Assembly: GCF_028595305.1 (NCBI RefSeq)
Contig: NZ_JAQQXS010000021.1
Span: forward strand, 1 to 63,452
Source: Roseateles koreensis
GTDB lineage: Bacteria > Pseudomonadota > Gammaproteobacteria > Burkholderiales > Burkholderiaceae_C
DNA length: 63,452 nt
Direction: 5' to 3'
This document shows positions 18,739 through 30,723 of the stretch, one piece after another. The translations under genes and the position numbers were made by a program. The notes under the pieces are model-generated. The model saw only the letters and a program-made list of their open reading frames with translations, had not been told where the DNA came from and ran no database searches. Positions within the stretch are counted from its first letter, which is position 1. The number at the start of each line of letters is the position of its first letter.

Positions 18739-19416
18739 TTGATTATTGAGACGGGAACCAGTCGCGCGCAGATTCCGCTGGAACAACGTGTAGAGATCGT
18801 GTCGGCAAACCTGATGCGCGCCTACGCAAAGATCAAGCCCGGTGCAGACAGGAGCATTTTCGAAAAAGAGGTCATCGGGCCCTTGCTGGTCTCAGGCTAC
18901 CGCGCCGATGAGTTGCTCGAAGACCTGATGTCCATGGCAGGCAAGTCTGATGTGGCGAACGTCGATCAGCACATCATTCAGATCGCCTGCCTTTACACAG
19001 CACAGGCCGCACATGCACTGAAGGATGGCGATCGAAATCTTGCTGCAGGCAACCTGATTGAAGCCTATTTCTGGTCCGGCGTCGTCAACGCCTCAGGGGC
19101 GCTGGATCTGGCTGAACAAGCGGCCTACAAAGACGCAAGATCGAGCGTGGCGAGATCAGGCTCCGATGCGCGCAAGGCTCGCATTGACAAATCCAAGTCC
19201 CGGGCTTTTGAACTCGAACGTGAGATGCGACCGGCAAACGGCTGGCCCTCTTTGAGGCAGGCCGCCATCACTGTTTCAAAGGCCCTGCTTAAAACGCCTG
19301 TCAGCGATGGGCACAAGCTCAGCCCTGATCAGGCGCAAAAAACGGTCAGCGACTGGCTCAAAGAACTGCCAGACGCCGCAGAGCTGTTTCCAAAGACTGC
19401 GGCCAAGAAGAAATAG
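18739..19416 (+). CDS. Island hypothetical protein, helical, unrecognised
   Basis: The 225-residue protein starts at TTG, with GGGAG about 7 bases upstream; no ATG fits the conserved-looking start. It is helical throughout (EQRVEIVSANLMRAYAKIKPG, HIIQIACLYTAQAAHALKDGDRNLAAGNLIEAYFWSGVV) and ends in a Lys-rich AAKKK tail. The YFWSGVV..SGALDLAE part resembles helical repeat packing. It is followed directly by a terminator, so it is a single-gene unit, the first clear gene inside the 26-kb element. The function is unknown. Confidence 0.7.
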   Translation: MIIETGTSRAQIPLEQRVEIVSANLMRAYAKIKPGADRSIFEKEVIGPLLVSGYRADELLEDLMSMAGKSDVANVDQHIIQIACLYTAQAAHALKDGDRNLAAGNLIEAYFWSGVVNASGALDLAEQAAYKDARSSVARSGSDARKARIDKSKSRAFELEREMRPANGWPSLRQAAITVSKALLKTPVSDGHKLSPDQAQKTVSDWLKELPDAAELFPKTAAKKK

Positions 19417-19431
19417 AACTCGCCTGACGCA

Positions 19432-19463
19432 AAAAGCTCTCCCAACCGGAGAGCTTTTTTTTT
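19432..19463 (+). terminator. Rho-independent terminator
   Basis: AAAAGCTCTCC and GGAGAGCTTTT pair around CAACC, followed by nine T residues in total. It lies 16 bases after the gene at 18,739. Confidence 0.9.
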
Positions 19464-19656
19464 GCCCGTTTGATTTTTCCGAGTCCTGAGGCCTTGGGAA
19501 TCGACCCCGCGTGTGTCCGAAAGCGTTCGAAGCCATGCAAATTTTTGGGAGGTTTGCAGGCAAACAACCTACGCGATTGGGCTCACAGTTCTTACGCGGA
19601 TTGGCAGGGCCTTGGACACTGCAATGGCTGCATTCAACGACGAAAAGGAGCCAGCA

Positions 19657-19917
19657 ATGTCAATCGAAAAAGTCCAATCCGATGTGCGCCGACTGCTGCG
19701 CAAACGCCAACTCCAGGAACTGATACCCGTGGCGAACGGCACGCTGTACTCCTGGATGGATAAAAACTCACCCTACTTCGATGCCAGCTTCCCCCTCCCG
19801 ATCCGCCTGGGGGGTGGTGGTCGTTCGATTTTCTGGATCGCCTCCGAGATCGATGAATGGCTCAAGACCTGGGCCGACAAGAGCCGCGCTTCGGCGAAAG
19901 TCAACAAGGGCGTGTAG
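19657..19917 (+). CDS. AlpA-type excisionase/regulator-like small protein
   Basis: The 86-residue protein starts MSIEKVQSDVRRLLRKRQLQ after AAGGAG 8 bases upstream. The middle (ELIPVANGTLYSWMDK...YFDASFPLPIRLGGGGRSIFWIASEIDEWLKTW) has the layout of AlpA proteins: a winged-helix motif, FP.P..LG.....W, then E.D.WL. AlpA-like proteins activate integrase or excision genes in P4-like elements. It stands about 140 bases before the RepA-like ATPase and in the same direction, probably at the head of the replication and transfer genes. A longer upstream frame exists but lacks a ribosome site. Confidence 0.8.
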   Translation: MSIEKVQSDVRRLLRKRQLQELIPVANGTLYSWMDKNSPYFDASFPLPIRLGGGGRSIFWIASEIDEWLKTWADKSRASAKVNKGV

Positions 19918-20059
19918 TGAAGCCGCTGGAACACCCACCGGTCAGGCAAGTGCGGCTTGCTTCGCCAATTTGTCTTGTTCTGAGAACCATCGGTACAAGT
20001 TTCATGATCGCGATGAAGGCCGCACCTGCAGGATTCATCGCTGTAGTGAGGAAAATTAA

Positions 20060-21886
20060 ATGACAGTCACCGTTCATGACCAGCGCTTTCCGCGCACTCC
20101 TCGTCCGGCGCAGGTTCACTCGTGCGTGCGACTCATCACTGCGGCGGAGGTGCCGCCAGAGCCTATTCGCTGGGTCTGGGAAGGCTTTCTGCCGCGCGAA
20201 AAACTCGCTGTTCTGGCTGGGCAGCCTGGAACTGCCAAGACCACAATCGCATGTTGCTGTGCCGCCATCGTGTCCAAAGGCAGCATCGGTGGCATGAACT
20301 GGCCGGACGGAAGCCAGGCGCCTCAGGGGCACGTCCTGATCTGGTCTGGCGAAGATGGCGTCAGCGACACCCTGGTTCCCCGTTTGATCGCCATGGGCGC
20401 CGACCTTGCCTACGTTCACTTCATTGAAGGGACCCTCGACAGCGGAGGGCGCATTCGGCGTTTTGACTTTAAGACTGATGTGCCTAAATTGCGCCAGAAA
20501 TTGGCGGAACTCGGCGACGTGGTGTTGGTGATCATCGACTCGCTTGTGCAAGCGGTTTCTGGCAACTCGAACAAAAACGAGGATGTTCGTCGTTCGATGG
20601 ACCCGTTGGTGGAACTCGCTGCGGAAACAGGTTGCGCCATCCTGGGCCTCACACACGTGAGCAAGGGTGGTCAGAAGAAGGTTCCGCTGGAGCGCGTTAC
20701 CGGAAGCCTTGCCTTCGCCGCCTACCCGCGTGTTGTGCTGATGACGGCCAAATGCAAGGCCGGTGATGACGCCGGCAGTGTGCTGGTGCGGGTCAAGAGC
20801 AACATCGGTCCAGATGGCGGGGGCTTCAGATACTGGGTCGAAGGCACCACCTTCGGTTCTCCAAAGGGGCCGATCGAGACGTCCAAACTACGCTGGGACG
20901 CTGAGATGTTGCATGGCACGGCAGCCGATATCCTAAGAGACGCCGAAGGCAGCCATGGAACACAAGACAGTGATGAGCCCAGTGACGCCGTCAAACAGGC
21001 CTGCGACTTCCTTCTAACAGTGCTGACGCCTTGCCCGATGCCGTGGCCGCAATTGGAACAACTTGCCGGGGCGCAGGGTATATCGACGGCCTCGATCAAG
21101 AGGGCAAAAGCCAAACTGCGAGACCTTGTCGGTTGCGAAAAGCAGAAGGGGGTCGGATCGGCCAGCCCGTCGATTTGGTTTTTGAAACAAGCCACCATCG
21201 AGCCCGGAGTAACACCACCATCGTGGCGGCCGCACGCCGTGATGAACCACGGCAGCCCATTTGCCCAGGCCATCGACATCGGTCATCCTCTGGCGCCCTA
21301 TGCTGGCCTGAGTGCAGGACAGGGATGGAGCGACCCCAACGCTGGGGTACAGGTCGCGAGTCCTAATAACTGGGATCGGCGAAACCACGCGACTTTCACG
21401 CAGGTTGACTTCGCAGCTACGGGTTTGCCGAATAGTGCCACCCCTCTTTATCCACTTGGGGTGCACCATGCGCAAGTCGGGATTGATTCACTGGCATCGG
21501 CCCGCACCTCACAAGTTGCTCCAGTTGCTCCAGTTGCTCCAGTTGCGCCGGTTGGGCTTGTTGATCGCCGTCATTCTGTTGCACCAGTTGCGCCAGTTGC
21601 ACCAGTTGCGGTTGTTGGCGTGGTGCTCGACGAGAAGGCGCAGGTGAGCTGGTATCTGGCTGAGGCGATCAAGGATTGTCGAAATGAATTCAGTCGGCGT
21701 GAACTGGCGTCCATCACCGATGTCGATGTCTTCACGGATGAGGTTGAGAGCATTGCCCATCACGTGGTCCGGTCCATGGACATCCAGATTGACGGCGACA
21801 ACGAAGATGAAGTTGACACCAAGGACTACTCCCTAAGAAAACAGATTGCTGACCAGTTGGCTGCCATGAATTGGTGGGAACAGTGA
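20060..21886 (+). CDS. RepA-like AAA (AAA_25) ATPase
   Basis: The 608-residue protein has an N-terminal RecA-like ATPase domain: Walker A GQPGTAKT at 54-61, and VVLVIIDSLVQAVSG as Walker B. GCAILGLTHVSKGG then RVTGSLAFAAYPRVVL follow, the pattern of hexameric RepA-type helicases in plasmids and phages. A winged-helix-like region follows (ISTASIKRAKAKLRDLVG). The C-terminal third is low-complexity and contains VAP repeats. GAGGAAAA before the ATG supports the start. It probably unwinds DNA during replication of the element. A membrane protein follows after 68-83 bases. Confidence 0.8.
   Translation: MTVTVHDQRFPRTPRPAQVHSCVRLITAAEVPPEPIRWVWEGFLPREKLAVLAGQPGTAKTTIACCCAAIVSKGSIGGMNWPDGSQAPQGHVLIWSGEDGVSDTLVPRLIAMGADLAYVHFIEGTLDSGGRIRRFDFKTDVPKLRQKLAELGDVVLVIIDSLVQAVSGNSNKNEDVRRSMDPLVELAAETGCAILGLTHVSKGGQKKVPLERVTGSLAFAAYPRVVLMTAKCKAGDDAGSVLVRVKSNIGPDGGGFRYWVEGTTFGSPKGPIETSKLRWDAEMLHGTAADILRDAEGSHGTQDSDEPSDAVKQACDFLLTVLTPCPMPWPQLEQLAGAQGISTASIKRAKAKLRDLVGCEKQKGVGSASPSIWFLKQATIEPGVTPPSWRPHAVMNHGSPFAQAIDIGHPLAPYAGLSAGQGWSDPNAGVQVASPNNWDRRNHATFTQVDFAATGLPNSATPLYPLGVHHAQVGIDSLASARTSQVAPVAPVAPVAPVGLVDRRHSVAPVAPVAPVAVVGVVLDEKAQVSWYLAEAIKDCRNEFSRRELASITDVDVFTDEVESIAHHVVRSMDIQIDGDNEDEVDTKDYSLRKQIADQLAAMNWWEQ
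21515..21613 (+). repeat. 9-bp coding tandem repeats (VAP)
   Basis: GTTGCTCCA repeats three times from 21,515 plus a variant, and GTTGCACCA/GTTGCGCCA repeats three times from 21,578 plus a variant. A short spacer encoding GLVDRRHS separates them. They give Val-Ala-Pro runs in the RepA-like protein, and copy number can change without a frameshift. Confidence 0.9.
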
Positions 21887-21968
21887 CGGCATTGCACCAG
21901 CATGATCGATGTGCTGATGACCAAGTCAGCCATGCCATGCTTTACGGTAGCAAGTGAAGCGAGCGAAC

Positions 21969-23078
21969 ATGAACGTGAAAAAAACATTTGTTGAACACTC
22001 AGCGCCAGGACCAAATTGGCTCTGCCTGCTGCTGGCGCTTTGCGCGAGCACGATCTCGTTGGCCGTCTCGGTGCAAGTCGGCTGGCAGCGTGGTGGATCC
22101 AACACCGAAAGGCTGCTCCTGGCCAGCGTTGGCGTCATCGCCGTGCTGGCCGGGCATCTGCTGCCATCGCAGTGCAGCAGTGCCCCCTTGAGGCTGCGCC
22201 TAATCGGCTACCTAGTGTGGAGTGCTTGCATGGCTTATGCAGCTTACAGCCATGCCAGTTTCCTGATTGACGTACAAGAGCAAATCGGTCAGCGACGAGT
22301 CGATGCAATTGATTCGGCCCCGTTGGCGGACCTGGTCGCACAGCCGCGCAACCTCTCTGCAATTCTTGAAGAGCGATCCAAGGTGATGTTTGAACTGACT
22401 CGGCGCTCCCGCGTTGAATGCGAAGATAAGTGCGCTGCAAACCGAGCGCGGCTGACCGCGCTGAACGGACACATTGCGTCACTGGACGCCGAGGCCGAGG
22501 AGGTGCGGGCTTGGAAGGACAAGCGTGACCAACTGGACCGACGCAGGATTGCGGCACGTGACGACCCGGTCACGGCGAGACTAGCGAGCACCTTGAGCGT
22601 GAGTCGCGAGAGCGCACGCTGGATCACCGTGCTCCCGATCACCTTCATACTTGAAGGACTTGGCTGCCTATGCTGGTCCCTACATTTTCAGAACCGCAAC
22701 CTGGCAGGCAGGGGCAATGCCGTGCGGACGGCCCGGCGCAATGAGTTGCATGTCGCTCCAGCAATTGAGTCAGTCACGGCACCGATTGCGGTCACTACGA
22801 AACCGCTGCCAGTCACGGATGGCACTACTCATTCGGTAATCGCTGTCGGAAGCATTACTAAGCAAACGTCACGGTCGGAGATAGAAGACTGGGCGGCTGT
22901 TGTGTGGCCAGAGATCGTTGCAGGACGCGTCAAGCCCACGGTGAAAGAGATACGTGATTACCTGAAGATCGCCCAGGAAAAAGCCCGACATGTCCGGAAA
23001 ATTGTTTGCAACTGGATAGATTCGGGAGGGCCCTCACTTCCGCCCGTTCATCGTGACTCCCCGCTGTTGCCCTTGTGA
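21969..23078 (+). CDS. Membrane protein with coiled-coil middle, unrecognised
   Basis: The 369-residue protein has two or three N-terminal membrane segments (WLCLLLALCASTISLAVSV; LLLASVGVIAVLAGHLL; LIGYLVWSACMAYAAYSHASFL). A charged, probably coiled-coil region follows with CEDKCAANRARL, then another hydrophobic segment (WITVLPITFILEGLGCLCW) and a C-terminal cytoplasmic tail that looks like a small helix-turn-helix (VKPTVKEIRDYLKIAQEKARHVRKIV). It resembles membrane proteins next to replication genes in filamentous-phage-like elements, but no name can be given. An alternative GTG start lies at 21,954. Confidence 0.65.
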   Translation: MNVKKTFVEHSAPGPNWLCLLLALCASTISLAVSVQVGWQRGGSNTERLLLASVGVIAVLAGHLLPSQCSSAPLRLRLIGYLVWSACMAYAAYSHASFLIDVQEQIGQRRVDAIDSAPLADLVAQPRNLSAILEERSKVMFELTRRSRVECEDKCAANRARLTALNGHIASLDAEAEEVRAWKDKRDQLDRRRIAARDDPVTARLASTLSVSRESARWITVLPITFILEGLGCLCWSLHFQNRNLAGRGNAVRTARRNELHVAPAIESVTAPIAVTTKPLPVTDGTTHSVIAVGSITKQTSRSEIEDWAAVVWPEIVAGRVKPTVKEIRDYLKIAQEKARHVRKIVCNWIDSGGPSLPPVHRDSPLLPL

Positions 23079-23584
23079 CCGCCCGAGTCACGCTCTTGGG
23101 TCATGTTTGCTGCCTGACTGACCCGCGCGATGACGCGCCCTATCAAACCGAATGACCAGTCGACTGCTGCGTGTGTTGGCAGAACTTCAGGTAAGGCTCT
23201 CCTACTCGGTTTGCCGCCTTGGCAGTGAGATCAACCGCTTGGCTAATATTGATGAAATTGAATGAAAACCCAAGTAAATTCGACACTAACTTAATTACCG
23301 GCCTCAAAGGGTCGTCTTGCTATTACATATTGCTTTAATTGATGACAAGGAATGCAATTGACCGAGCACTCACTTTTCTCGACCATCAACAATTCGGTTA
23401 TTTGATATTTAACAAATAGTAATCAAGACATAGCCTATGAAATACCGATGCACTTGATTGAATAAACTTACAACAGTTGATCTACTCGCAAAGTAGAGTG
23501 ACGAAAATATGAGGAGCCAGAGTAACAAAATATCAATCCGCATAACCTTGTGAATCGAGCAATGGACTCACAAAAGGTGACGCA
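23079..23584. other. AT-rich gap of 506 bp before the Gp2-like gene
   Basis: The base composition drops sharply from about 23,220 onward, with many A/T runs. A 37-codon frame at 23,152-23,265 (starting MTSRLLRVLAELQ) lacks a ribosome site and is not supported. The AT-rich part probably holds the promoter of the next gene and could hold an origin of replication; no iterons are evident. Confidence 0.5.
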
Positions 23585-24619
23585 ATGATTTTTAGTTCAC
23601 AAATGACCAATCAGGCAAAAACATGGGATCAGTCATATATCGATGGCGTTTTCCATGAATTGGAGCATGTCAACATAGAGGTGATTTCGATGCTTCAGCA
23701 GCGAGATCATTTGCTATTCCTCCCTGAACCGGTTCAAAATCTTTACTGTCTTGTTGGAATGATCTATAGGTCGGGATTAACCGTTCATCAATGGAGTGGA
23801 TTTCCTGAACTGCTTGAGCTATCAAGGCGCTGGGGCATGCAATGCCAAGAAGGCGACAGCTGGAGCAATGAGAATTCCCTTCAGTTTTTAGTTGAAATGA
23901 AGGCTGCGATATTTAAACTGCAGAGGAGAATGAATTCACTCCAGTACCGACGTATCGTGAATCAGAGTAGACGTAATGGAAACAACGTCTACAAACGAAT
24001 GATCGATCTATTCTTACAGGGATTCGAACAGACCACGAGACTACTGGTGTGCCGGATAGACTGCCACTACAGGACTGCCGGATCCTGGCGGTTTCAACAA
24101 GACCTTTTGACTGGCGAACAATTTGCGCGTGATCGTGATTCGCTACTCCGAACGATTCCGGGGCTATATGGTGAAGCGCTCATTGGATATGCCTGGAAAC
24201 TAGAGAGTGGAGACCGAAAAGGGCCACACATTCACGTAACTCTGCTATTGGACGCAAACAAAGCAAATAACGATGTTTGGGCTGTAAAAAAACTGGGGGA
24301 TGAATGGGTGAGCCTGACCTGTGGTGACGGCTATTTCGTGAACTGTAATGCTAATTTCAAAAATTCCTACCAATATAACGCGCTCGGTCAAGTTCTGTTT
24401 AGTGATACTTGTGCCTGGCAGGGCATTAACAAAATTGCGAGCTATTTCGCAAAACCTGACTTCTCGGTGGGATTCTTCTTGCCCAATGGCGCTCGCACGT
24501 TTGGTCGTAGTGAGAGCTTGGTCCGATTAAGTCCAAAGCCGGGACCAAAGAGGCAGCAAGATTTACCCATAGACTTCATTCGGTCGCTACGACGGGTAAT
24601 GTATGGTGCTGATAACTAG
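23585..24619 (+). CDS. Inovirus-type Gp2 / YagK-YfjJ C-terminal domain protein
   Basis: The 344-residue protein has the layout of YfjJ/Gp2-type proteins found in P4-like islands and filamentous phages. TRLLVCRIDCHYRTAG opens the domain, GYAWKLESGDRKGPHIHVTLLLDANK carries a histidine-rich HIHV motif like that of HUH replication proteins, and INKIASYFAKPDF contains the usual YF.K motif. A role in rolling-circle replication initiation is possible but unproven. AAAGGTGA lies 7 bases before the ATG. The gene is much more AT-rich than its neighbours, pointing to separate acquisition. Confidence 0.75.
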   Translation: MIFSSQMTNQAKTWDQSYIDGVFHELEHVNIEVISMLQQRDHLLFLPEPVQNLYCLVGMIYRSGLTVHQWSGFPELLELSRRWGMQCQEGDSWSNENSLQFLVEMKAAIFKLQRRMNSLQYRRIVNQSRRNGNNVYKRMIDLFLQGFEQTTRLLVCRIDCHYRTAGSWRFQQDLLTGEQFARDRDSLLRTIPGLYGEALIGYAWKLESGDRKGPHIHVTLLLDANKANNDVWAVKKLGDEWVSLTCGDGYFVNCNANFKNSYQYNALGQVLFSDTCAWQGINKIASYFAKPDFSVGFFLPNGARTFGRSESLVRLSPKPGPKRQQDLPIDFIRSLRRVMYGADN

Positions 24620-24685
24620 TTCCGCATTCTGACGGAGTGAACCTAACAAGCCGATTTTTAGGTTGAAGATGCGATTTTTTTGAGG

Positions 24686-25603
24686 CTATGCGTCGTGCTT
24701 TTCAAGAGTCCAACCGAGCAGCCAAGTCAATGATTGAACATGCGTCGTAAGTGACTGAACTGCTGCTTGCTGAGTTCCGGTCCAATCTCGAAAAGAGATT
24801 GAGGGCAGGACTTGCTCTTTGAATTGAGTCAAAAGAATGCGAAGGCCAGAAGCGTGCGACGTCGTTGCAGCGAGCATTTCGCTGATTTGATGCCGAGCGA
24901 TGTCAAGTAGCCGCTTCGACTCAGCAAGCGATTCAATTCGAGTTCGTGCCGTTCGCGCAACTTTAAAATTCTTATACAAGTGATACCCAGCACTCAGTGT
25001 GATGCCTGCTCCAGCGACGCCGAGCCCAACTGGCGCTGCTAAGGCCAGTTGGGCAGTGCCGGCTGCCATACCCCCTCCACCGGCTGCGATGGCACCGCCC
25101 CCGAGCCAGGCCATCGTGGCATTTGTTAAGGCCAACCCGTAGAGGCTTGATATCGCCGCCCCCGTCGATGCAGTCCCAAACGTTGTTGCGATCGCAATGG
25201 CTGCCGGAGGACCACCAAGCGCGACGCCGGCGCCCAAAACTGAGCTTGCGCCTGCCACCACGAATTCGCCGCGCCCGTTGTTGAATGAGGCCTGCTCAAT
25301 CTGTTTGCTGACCACGTGGCCAACGTTTGAGAAGGCGGAAAATTCGTGGGCAAATTTGGTAAAGACGTCCCGGATTTCCGTCGGAGCATCATGGATCTGG
25401 TCGACAAATTCCGCTGCATGCGGTACCAGAATTTCTCCTACCTGCTTGCGCAAATTGAACAACGATTTGGCGGCGTCCACGACGGCGTAGTGAGTTGCGT
25501 TGTAGTCAGCAATAGCAACGTTTAGTGCCGCCGTAGCCTCAGTTGCGGAATCCCGGTAAAACAAGTAGCCACCCTGTTGTTGGTAATAAGTTGCCAAGCA
25601 CAC
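24686..25603 (-). CDS. Glycine-rich hydrophobic membrane protein, unrecognised
   Basis: The 305-residue product starts at a GTG; a stop lies about ten codons upstream, leaving no ATG. The N-terminal third is helical and charged. Residues about 115-215 are almost entirely Gly, Ala and small hydrophobics in three or four membrane-like segments (GASSVLGAGVALGGPPAAIAIA, WLGGGAIAAGGGGMAAGTAQLALAAPVGLGVAGAGI). The C-terminal 90 residues are a helical bundle. Such glycine-zipper blocks between helical domains occur in pore-forming effectors, which is only an analogy. It stands alone, antiparallel to its neighbours, beside the ABC-3C operon. A remote start or truncation is possible. Confidence 0.6.
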   Translation of the reverse strand: MCLATYYQQQGGYLFYRDSATEATAALNVAIADYNATHYAVVDAAKSLFNLRKQVGEILVPHAAEFVDQIHDAPTEIRDVFTKFAHEFSAFSNVGHVVSKQIEQASFNNGRGEFVVAGASSVLGAGVALGGPPAAIAIATTFGTASTGAAISSLYGLALTNATMAWLGGGAIAAGGGGMAAGTAQLALAAPVGLGVAGAGITLSAGYHLYKNFKVARTARTRIESLAESKRLLDIARHQISEMLAATTSHASGLRILLTQFKEQVLPSISFRDWTGTQQAAVQSLTTHVQSLTWLLGWTLEKHDA

Positions 25604-25961
25604 GGCACAAATGTTACCTGCGAGTGTCCGGTCTCAATGGTGCTGTTGTCATTCAGAGGCGCCGTTCACGAAGTCGTAGGTCAACCGGAGCCGAATGGCT
25701 GCTGCTTGACACGTCGAAAAGGCGCGATCGACCCTAGAGGATCCGCTCGTTCTCTCGTCATCTGCGGCAGCAGTGTGCCCATAGCTGAAGTTCGTCGAAA
25801 TTCAGCATTAGGATGTGAGCCACTGGTCGGCCGCCTTCCCATGAATGACGGCTGCCTGGAAGAGCAGAAACTTGAGAGCAACCGGGCTCGCCACTCATAT
25901 CTGAAGACCTGATGCAGCCAGCGTGGTGAACAGCCCAAGCATTCCGATACAGTCTATTTAC
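25604..25961. other. Gap of about 360 bp without a supported gene
   Basis: Frames on both strands here (for example 25,577-25,912 plus and 25,681-25,938 minus) have irregular composition and no ribosome sites. No terminator or repeat stands out. It contains the promoters of the flanking divergent genes. Confidence 0.4.
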
Positions 25962-26001
25962 ATGTCAAAAAACAATGCCAGCACTGGCCGTTTCCTGACC
26001 T

Positions 26002-27344
26002 ATGCAGGCCGTGCCGGATGGTGACTGCGGGCATGCCCCATCAACCCAGCCGCCAGAGACAGAGACAGAGGAAACAGGAGACTTCGAGTTGCAGCCGACA
26101 CCGCCCATGCCACCTCCGTCCGAACAGCTGAAGACCGATACGCAAGCTCTGCCCTTCGATGCAACGGTACTTTTCGCAGCGCTGCATTATCAGTTGCTTG
26201 TGGCCGTAGAACAGTGCCACGACCTCATGCCCGGAGAGTGCCTATGGATTGAAGCCATGGGCGATGTCACCGTGCCGGGCAAGACGCAGATCGAGGTCAA
26301 GCACTACAGCGACAAGCTGACCGACAGCCACCAGAACTTCTGGAACACGATCCGGAACTGGCTGCATGAGCGGTTTGACCGCAGCAGCTACAAGTCCCTG
26401 GTGCTTCTGACGACTCAGGAGTTCGGCACCCAAAGCCGCCTCAAGAACTGGAACACCCTGACCGCTGTGCAGCGGCTTGAGCGCATGCAGGAGATCGGCA
26501 GCGACGGGGCTGGCGCACCGCAGACGCAAATGGAGGAGTCACCCGAGCCGCAGGACGAGACCGTCCAAACTGCTGAAACTACGGCCCGCAAACCGTCCAA
26601 GGCGCGGGCACTACAGCAGGAGGTGCTAGCGCCCGAGAGCCGCGCGGCGCTGCTGGAGGTGTTGGAACGCATGGTCATCATCCCGGGCGAAGACGCCCTG
26701 CCAGAGCGCATCGACAGCTACAAGACCCGCTACCTCAAAGTCATACGACCGTCGTTGCAGCAACAGTACCTTGACGACTTGCTGGGCTTCATGTTCAGCA
26801 CCGAACTCGTCCTAAACGGCTGGAAGATCACCCACGAGGCGTTCACCGCCAAGCTGACTGCTCTGAACTCCTTGTGCATGAAACATCCGGCAGAGTTCCC
26901 TTTGAGAGATCTTCGGCCGCTGGAAGAAAGAGTCGATCTCGACGAAATCAGGCCCATGCTCTTCGCCAGGAAAATCCTCGAAATCGAGGGCGAAAAATAT
27001 CTCAAACACGCGGCCCTGCACCGCCTGTTTGCGCAGGACACGATTTCCGGGCTCCTCAAGGATCAGATTCCCATCAAGCCCTCTCTTGACCTTTATCTCC
27101 ACAACCACCGCAGCAACCATTTTGTGGAGCGAGAAGCGGCCATTCTGGATTGCGACGGCCTGCAGGACGACGCGGCCCTCAAGAAGGCGTCACTCAGGTT
27201 CTACCTGGCACGTCTGAGAGCTTCGACGGAACCTTTTTGCGCCATGGCCAACACCATGCCGGAATTTCGCAATGGCATCTATCACATGCTGGCAGACGAG
27301 ATTCCCAAAAACAAGGACGAAGAATTTCACTGGAAACTCTGGGA

Positions 27345-27348
<4 letters not shown>
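26002..27348 (+). CDS. ABC-3C system effector with nuclease-like N-terminal region
   Basis: The 448-residue protein belongs to the component that varies between three-component ABC (ABC-3C) systems. After a Pro/Glu-rich start, FAALHYQLLVAVEQC and LWIEAMGDVTVPGKTQIEVKHYSD give a D-x(n)-E-x-K pattern like Cap4/DUF4297-type dsDNA nucleases. TDSHQNFWNTIRNWLHERF follows, typical of the same group. The C-terminal half (from about residue 220) is the common ABC-3C C-terminal domain. The stop overlaps the next start as ATGA. The true start is uncertain: ATG 26,002 is used, and a 20-codon frame from 25,962 overlaps it. Confidence 0.75.
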
Positions 27349-29908
<2,560 letters not shown>

Positions 29909-30723
29909 CCCTACAGCAGGCCCAGGACTACATCGCGGCCCGCCCGCATCGCCTGGATGGACCTGGCGGGCTTTGTCCTGGTGGCCTACTGGGTCAGTTC
30001 CAGATGGAAATTAACACTCAGCCGTAACGGCCCAATCAACTGGCGAGCTTTCATTTCGGCTGCGTGAACACTAGGGCAGCGCTGAGCAGGTCACCCATCG
30101 AACTCGGGTGTCGGATTTCGCATTCGATGCAGACGTCGGAGGCACCGAGGGCGACGACGGCAATCGCTGCAGTGGCGACCGTCAGCCCTGAGGTCGTACT
30201 TCGGCTATGGGCACGGAGGAGACCGCCACAGGCACATTCGCCGTTGACGCCAGCGGCGCCCTGATGCTGATTCGCAGCTTGTGAAAGCTGTCGTTGGGTC
30301 TGCCATCGTCTCCTGCCTTGTTGGTCGCACACTCAGACTTAGCCGATCGGCAGCTTCGGAAGGTGCTGCAGACATTCGTCCAACGAAATGCTCAATGACC
30401 CGAGTCGGCAGCAGCGGCAATTGGTGCACAGAAACCGGGCTTCGGCTGCCAGCCTAGTGCCGAAGTCAAATGAACTTTGGCAATTGGGCGCATTGCTGCC
30501 GACCCTGCCTGTGCTGTCGGTGCGATTGGCTCATGGACTGGGCAGCCTGCGCAATTCGATGGCGTTCGAACAAAAAAAAAGCAAGACAAAGCCACTCAAT
30601 CGCCGTTCGATGGATGGAGTGGCCTACGCCGTGTCTGCGCTGCTGGCAAGTGTTGACGCGCTACTGAGTTGGCCCGGCCACTATTTGCTCGGATTGATAC
30701 CTTCCTTCAGCGGCCTGCGGGAG
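29909..30723. other. 815-bp gap after the ABC-3C operon
   Basis: No frame here has both a ribosome site and a recognisable protein. The frame at 30,388-30,948 is a shadow of the gene at 30,724, and 30,051-30,332 (minus) is irregular. No strong terminator was seen directly after the ATPase gene. This may be decayed sequence. Confidence 0.4.

Noticed and set aside
23152-23265. 37-codon frame before the Gp2-like gene
   Set aside because: No ribosome site and an alternative overlapping start; not distinguishable from chance.
25577-25912. Plus-strand 111-codon frame upstream of the ABC-3C operon
   Set aside because: Cysteine-rich irregular composition, overlap with the antisense gene start, no ribosome site.
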